From contig JAAVFI010000062.1 in the NCBI GenBank assembly GCA_014800815.1, positions 20,443 to 84,442 on the forward strand: DNA of 64,000 nt, written 5' to 3'. The DNA comes from Bacteroidales bacterium (GTDB lineage: Bacteria; Bacteroidota; Bacteroidia; Bacteroidales; Muribaculaceae). The notes under the pieces are model-generated. The model did not search any database. It was given only the letters and a program-made list of their open reading frames with translations, and had not been told where the DNA came from. Below, one piece after another: positions 61,885-64,000 of this stretch. The position numbers and the translations under genes are program-made. The first letter of the stretch is position 1, and every line of letters starts with the position of its first letter.

Positions 61885-62490
61885 TTACAATGGTCCTGAA
61901 AATTTTTTGACTGGGTTTCCACGCTCCAAATTATCGTGATTGCACCACAGCACGACTTGTGAATCTGCGATTTTTTTGTCGTTAAGTTGACGAAGTTTTA
62001 TTAATAGTCGTTCTTTCGCAAGAGACTTATTCTGCGACTGGGAGCGTTCATCAGAGCATTTTACTGATAGTCCGGTTGGGGCATGAGTTGCTCGCACTGC
62101 TGTCTCTACCTTGTTGACGTTCTGACCGCCTTTGCCTCCGGATCGGCAGGTCTCATAAACAATTTCTGATTCCTCTATCCTCGGTAGTTCAACCTCTTCA
62201 AAAAAGTTGATACCGACAAACCAGTTGCTACGTTTGTGCCCCGGACGATAAGGATTCTTGGTTGACCGCCAAAGTATTGTGCCTTGCCAGTCATTTACAA
62301 TCGACTGAGGTATTGGTTCTGCCGTGGTGAATGTCATTGACATGAAACACCCATCTACCTGATTGTGTGGTTCACAATCAGAGAGTTGTATGGATGGGAT
62401 TGCCTTTTGCAGTTCGCGGGCAACGAGCGTGACTGCTCTGGCACATTCCACCGGACCTCGACCGGCTGTGATTTGTATATAGTGTTTCAT
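61885..62490 (-). CDS. prfH: Peptide chain release factor-like protein PrfH
   Basis: GGQ motif CRSGGKGGQNVNKVETAVRATHAPTGLSVKCSDERSQSQNK; short protein lacking the codon-recognition domain; overlaps rtcB. Confidence 0.9.
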   Translation of the reverse strand: MKHYIQITAGRGPVECARAVTLVARELQKAIPSIQLSDCEPHNQVDGCFMSMTFTTAEPIPQSIVNDWQGTILWRSTKNPYRPGHKRSNWFVGINFFEEVELPRIEESEIVYETCRSGGKGGQNVNKVETAVRATHAPTGLSVKCSDERSQSQNKSLAKERLLIKLRQLNDKKIADSQVVLWCNHDNLERGNPVKKFSGPL

Positions 62491-63689
62491 TCTCCGTTGT
62501 CTTTAATATTGAGTCCGGGCTTTATTATATCGATAACTTCAACTGTTGGTCGGATAAGTTCGAGAATTTCGTCAGTTGGTTTGTATGCCATCGGAGATTC
62601 ATCAAGAGTACCGATGCATACAGATGATGAATAGATGCCCGCCATTGAATTTTCAAATTCACTCAACAATATTTGTTTTTTTGCTTGTGCTCGGCTCATG
62701 ATGCGTCCGGCGCCATGAGGCGCAGTGTTGAGCCACTGCGCATTTCCTTTTCCGATGCAGATAGCAATGCCGTCGCGCATGTTGAACGGGATTGCCACTT
62801 TTCGACCCTCTGAGGCATCGATTGCTCCTTTTCGCAACATCGGCACGTCATCTGTCACGGATATATAATTGTGGGTAGTAAAGATGGATTCGAGACATCT
62901 AGCCTTACACAGCTTTTTGAGAATAACGAATATGCGGTCACGAATTATCAGATGATTATAGAGTGCGTAAGCTTGGGTGATTATCATATCCGACAGATAG
63001 CCGCGCAGAGCATCGCCCCAAAGATAGCCGATGTATTTGGCGCGTTTGGGATTCTGCGCAATATTACGCCAGTGGTTGGCTACTTTTACTCCGAGATTTC
63101 GAGACCCGCAGTGAATAGTCAGCCAAGCGTCTCCTGATTTGGAATCCTCGCCATACTCTATGAAATGGTTCCCGCCGCCGAGTGTACCGAGACTTTTGTA
63201 GAATATACCTTCCTGAAGTTTGATACGGCGGCAGAAGTCTGTGATGAAGCGTGCAGCTATGCGAGGAGCCTCATCGATAAGGTCCGGAGCAGCCGAGCGA
63301 GCCTTCTGATAGTGTGAGTTTAGAAAGCGGAATAACTCTTTTTCGTTGAGTGAGTTCTTCGGGCAAATCTCCGTTCCCGTCGGGATGGCCTCGCGGATGC
63401 GATGGTCGAGCAATGGAAAGTCATCGGGGGAGACTGCACACGAAAGTCGGTGCATGGAGATGGTGCAACCAATGTCAACGCCGACATGGTCGGGATTGAC
63501 ATACAATCCTATCGGATAGGCTGTGCCTACATTACACGAGCTCCCGGCATGAACATCGGGCATCTGAACGATAGGTACACCCTCCATTGCCGTATGGTCG
63601 CACAGGTCTGTTATCCAGTCGAGAGCTGACTGCTCTATATTATCGGTGAAAATCTCAGCCGATGTTGTTTTTCCATTTATTATAATCAT
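62487..63689 (-). CDS. rtcB: RtcB-family RNA-splicing/repair ligase
   Basis: MPDVHAGSSCNVGTAYP; GVDIGC; LGGGNHFIE; HCGSRNLG; APHGAGRIMSR; start taken at 63689. Confidence 0.93.
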   Translation of the reverse strand: MIIINGKTTSAEIFTDNIEQSALDWITDLCDHTAMEGVPIVQMPDVHAGSSCNVGTAYPIGLYVNPDHVGVDIGCTISMHRLSCAVSPDDFPLLDHRIREAIPTGTEICPKNSLNEKELFRFLNSHYQKARSAAPDLIDEAPRIAARFITDFCRRIKLQEGIFYKSLGTLGGGNHFIEYGEDSKSGDAWLTIHCGSRNLGVKVANHWRNIAQNPKRAKYIGYLWGDALRGYLSDMIITQAYALYNHLIIRDRIFVILKKLCKARCLESIFTTHNYISVTDDVPMLRKGAIDASEGRKVAIPFNMRDGIAICIGKGNAQWLNTAPHGAGRIMSRAQAKKQILLSEFENSMAGIYSSSVCIGTLDESPMAYKPTDEILELIRPTVEVIDIIKPGLNIKDNGE

Positions 63690-63709
63690 GCCGCAAAGTT
63701 GAAATGTAT

Positions 63710-63730
63710 GTGCGCAATGGATTTGCGCAC
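63710..63730. promoter_or_regulatory. Palindromic candidate operator between rtcB and WYL-like gene
   Basis: GTGCGCAA-tggat-TTGCGCAC perfect 8-bp arms. Confidence 0.6.
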
Positions 63731-63753
63731 TGCTAAAAATTTTGCTATTTTTG
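63722..63753 (+). promoter_or_regulatory. Promoter TTTG-N20-TATTTTTG of the WYL-like gene
   Basis: TTTG at 63722-63725 (inside the palindrome), TATTTTTG at 63746-63753. Confidence 0.6.
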
Positions 63754-63771
63754 TAAAAAAAATATCTGATT

Positions 63772-64000
63772 ATGCCTCTCAATCGCGCTACACTTATACG
63801 AATCTCTACCATAGACAAGTGTCTTCAGAACCATTATCGCCGCTGGACTATCAACGACTTGATAGACGCCTGCACCGATGCTTTGGCAGAGTTTGAGGGC
63901 CGAAGTAATCCCGTAAGTCGCCGGACGTTTCAGAACGACCTTGCACTGATGCGCAGTGACCGCCTTGGTTATAATGCGCCTATAGTGGTACGCGAAAACA
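63772..64000 (+). CDS. WYL-domain-type transcriptional regulator, N-terminal part (continues beyond window)
   Basis: MPLNRATLIRISTIDKCLQNHYRRWTINDLIDACTDALAEFEGRSNPVSRRTFQNDLALMRSDRLGYNAPIVVREN; HTH-like N-terminus typical of WYL regulators; WYL domain itself not in window. Confidence 0.65.
   Translation, partial: MPLNRATLIRISTIDKCLQNHYRRWTINDLIDACTDALAEFEGRSNPVSRRTFQNDLALMRSDRLGYNAPIVVREN

Overview
Bacteroidales-type chromosome window (promoter motif TTTG-N19/20-TAnnTTTG recurs; gene content fits a Muribaculaceae/Bacteroides relative). Everything here is read by eye from the sequence and the ORF track; no searches were run. About 0-35 kb is mostly core or metabolic: a MurNAc (peptidoglycan) salvage operon with a co-encoded D-lactate-dehydrogenase-like protein; a UvrD-like helicase with an internal DnaQ-like exonuclease; surE; an MBOAT/SGNH O-acylation pair; pyrE; a tightly overlapping seven-gene nonulosonate/Wzi operon; guaA; rplY-pth-hslR-rhlE; a DPP-IV-like peptidase; miaA. 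About 35-60 kb is accessory: a small element next to tRNA-Met(CAT) bracketed by a 54-bp direct repeat, whose far copy lies in a second tRNA gene interrupted in the D-loop by a perfect 13-bp hairpin; a rod-shaped candidate ncRNA with its own promoter motif; decayed genes and an IS remnant; a two-gene RADAR-like defence operon (RdrA-like ATPase plus RdrB-like adenosine deaminase); wreckage of DUF2075 and DUF2726-type genes; and a type I restriction system with inverted hsdS cassettes and a resident tyrosine recombinase (phase-variable shufflon). The right end carries an RtcB-PrfH ribosome-repair pair divergent from a WYL-like regulator, with a palindromic candidate operator between them. Best leads: the interrupted tRNA, the rod-like RNA, the WYL-RtcB-PrfH locus, the RADAR pair and the hsdS shufflon.
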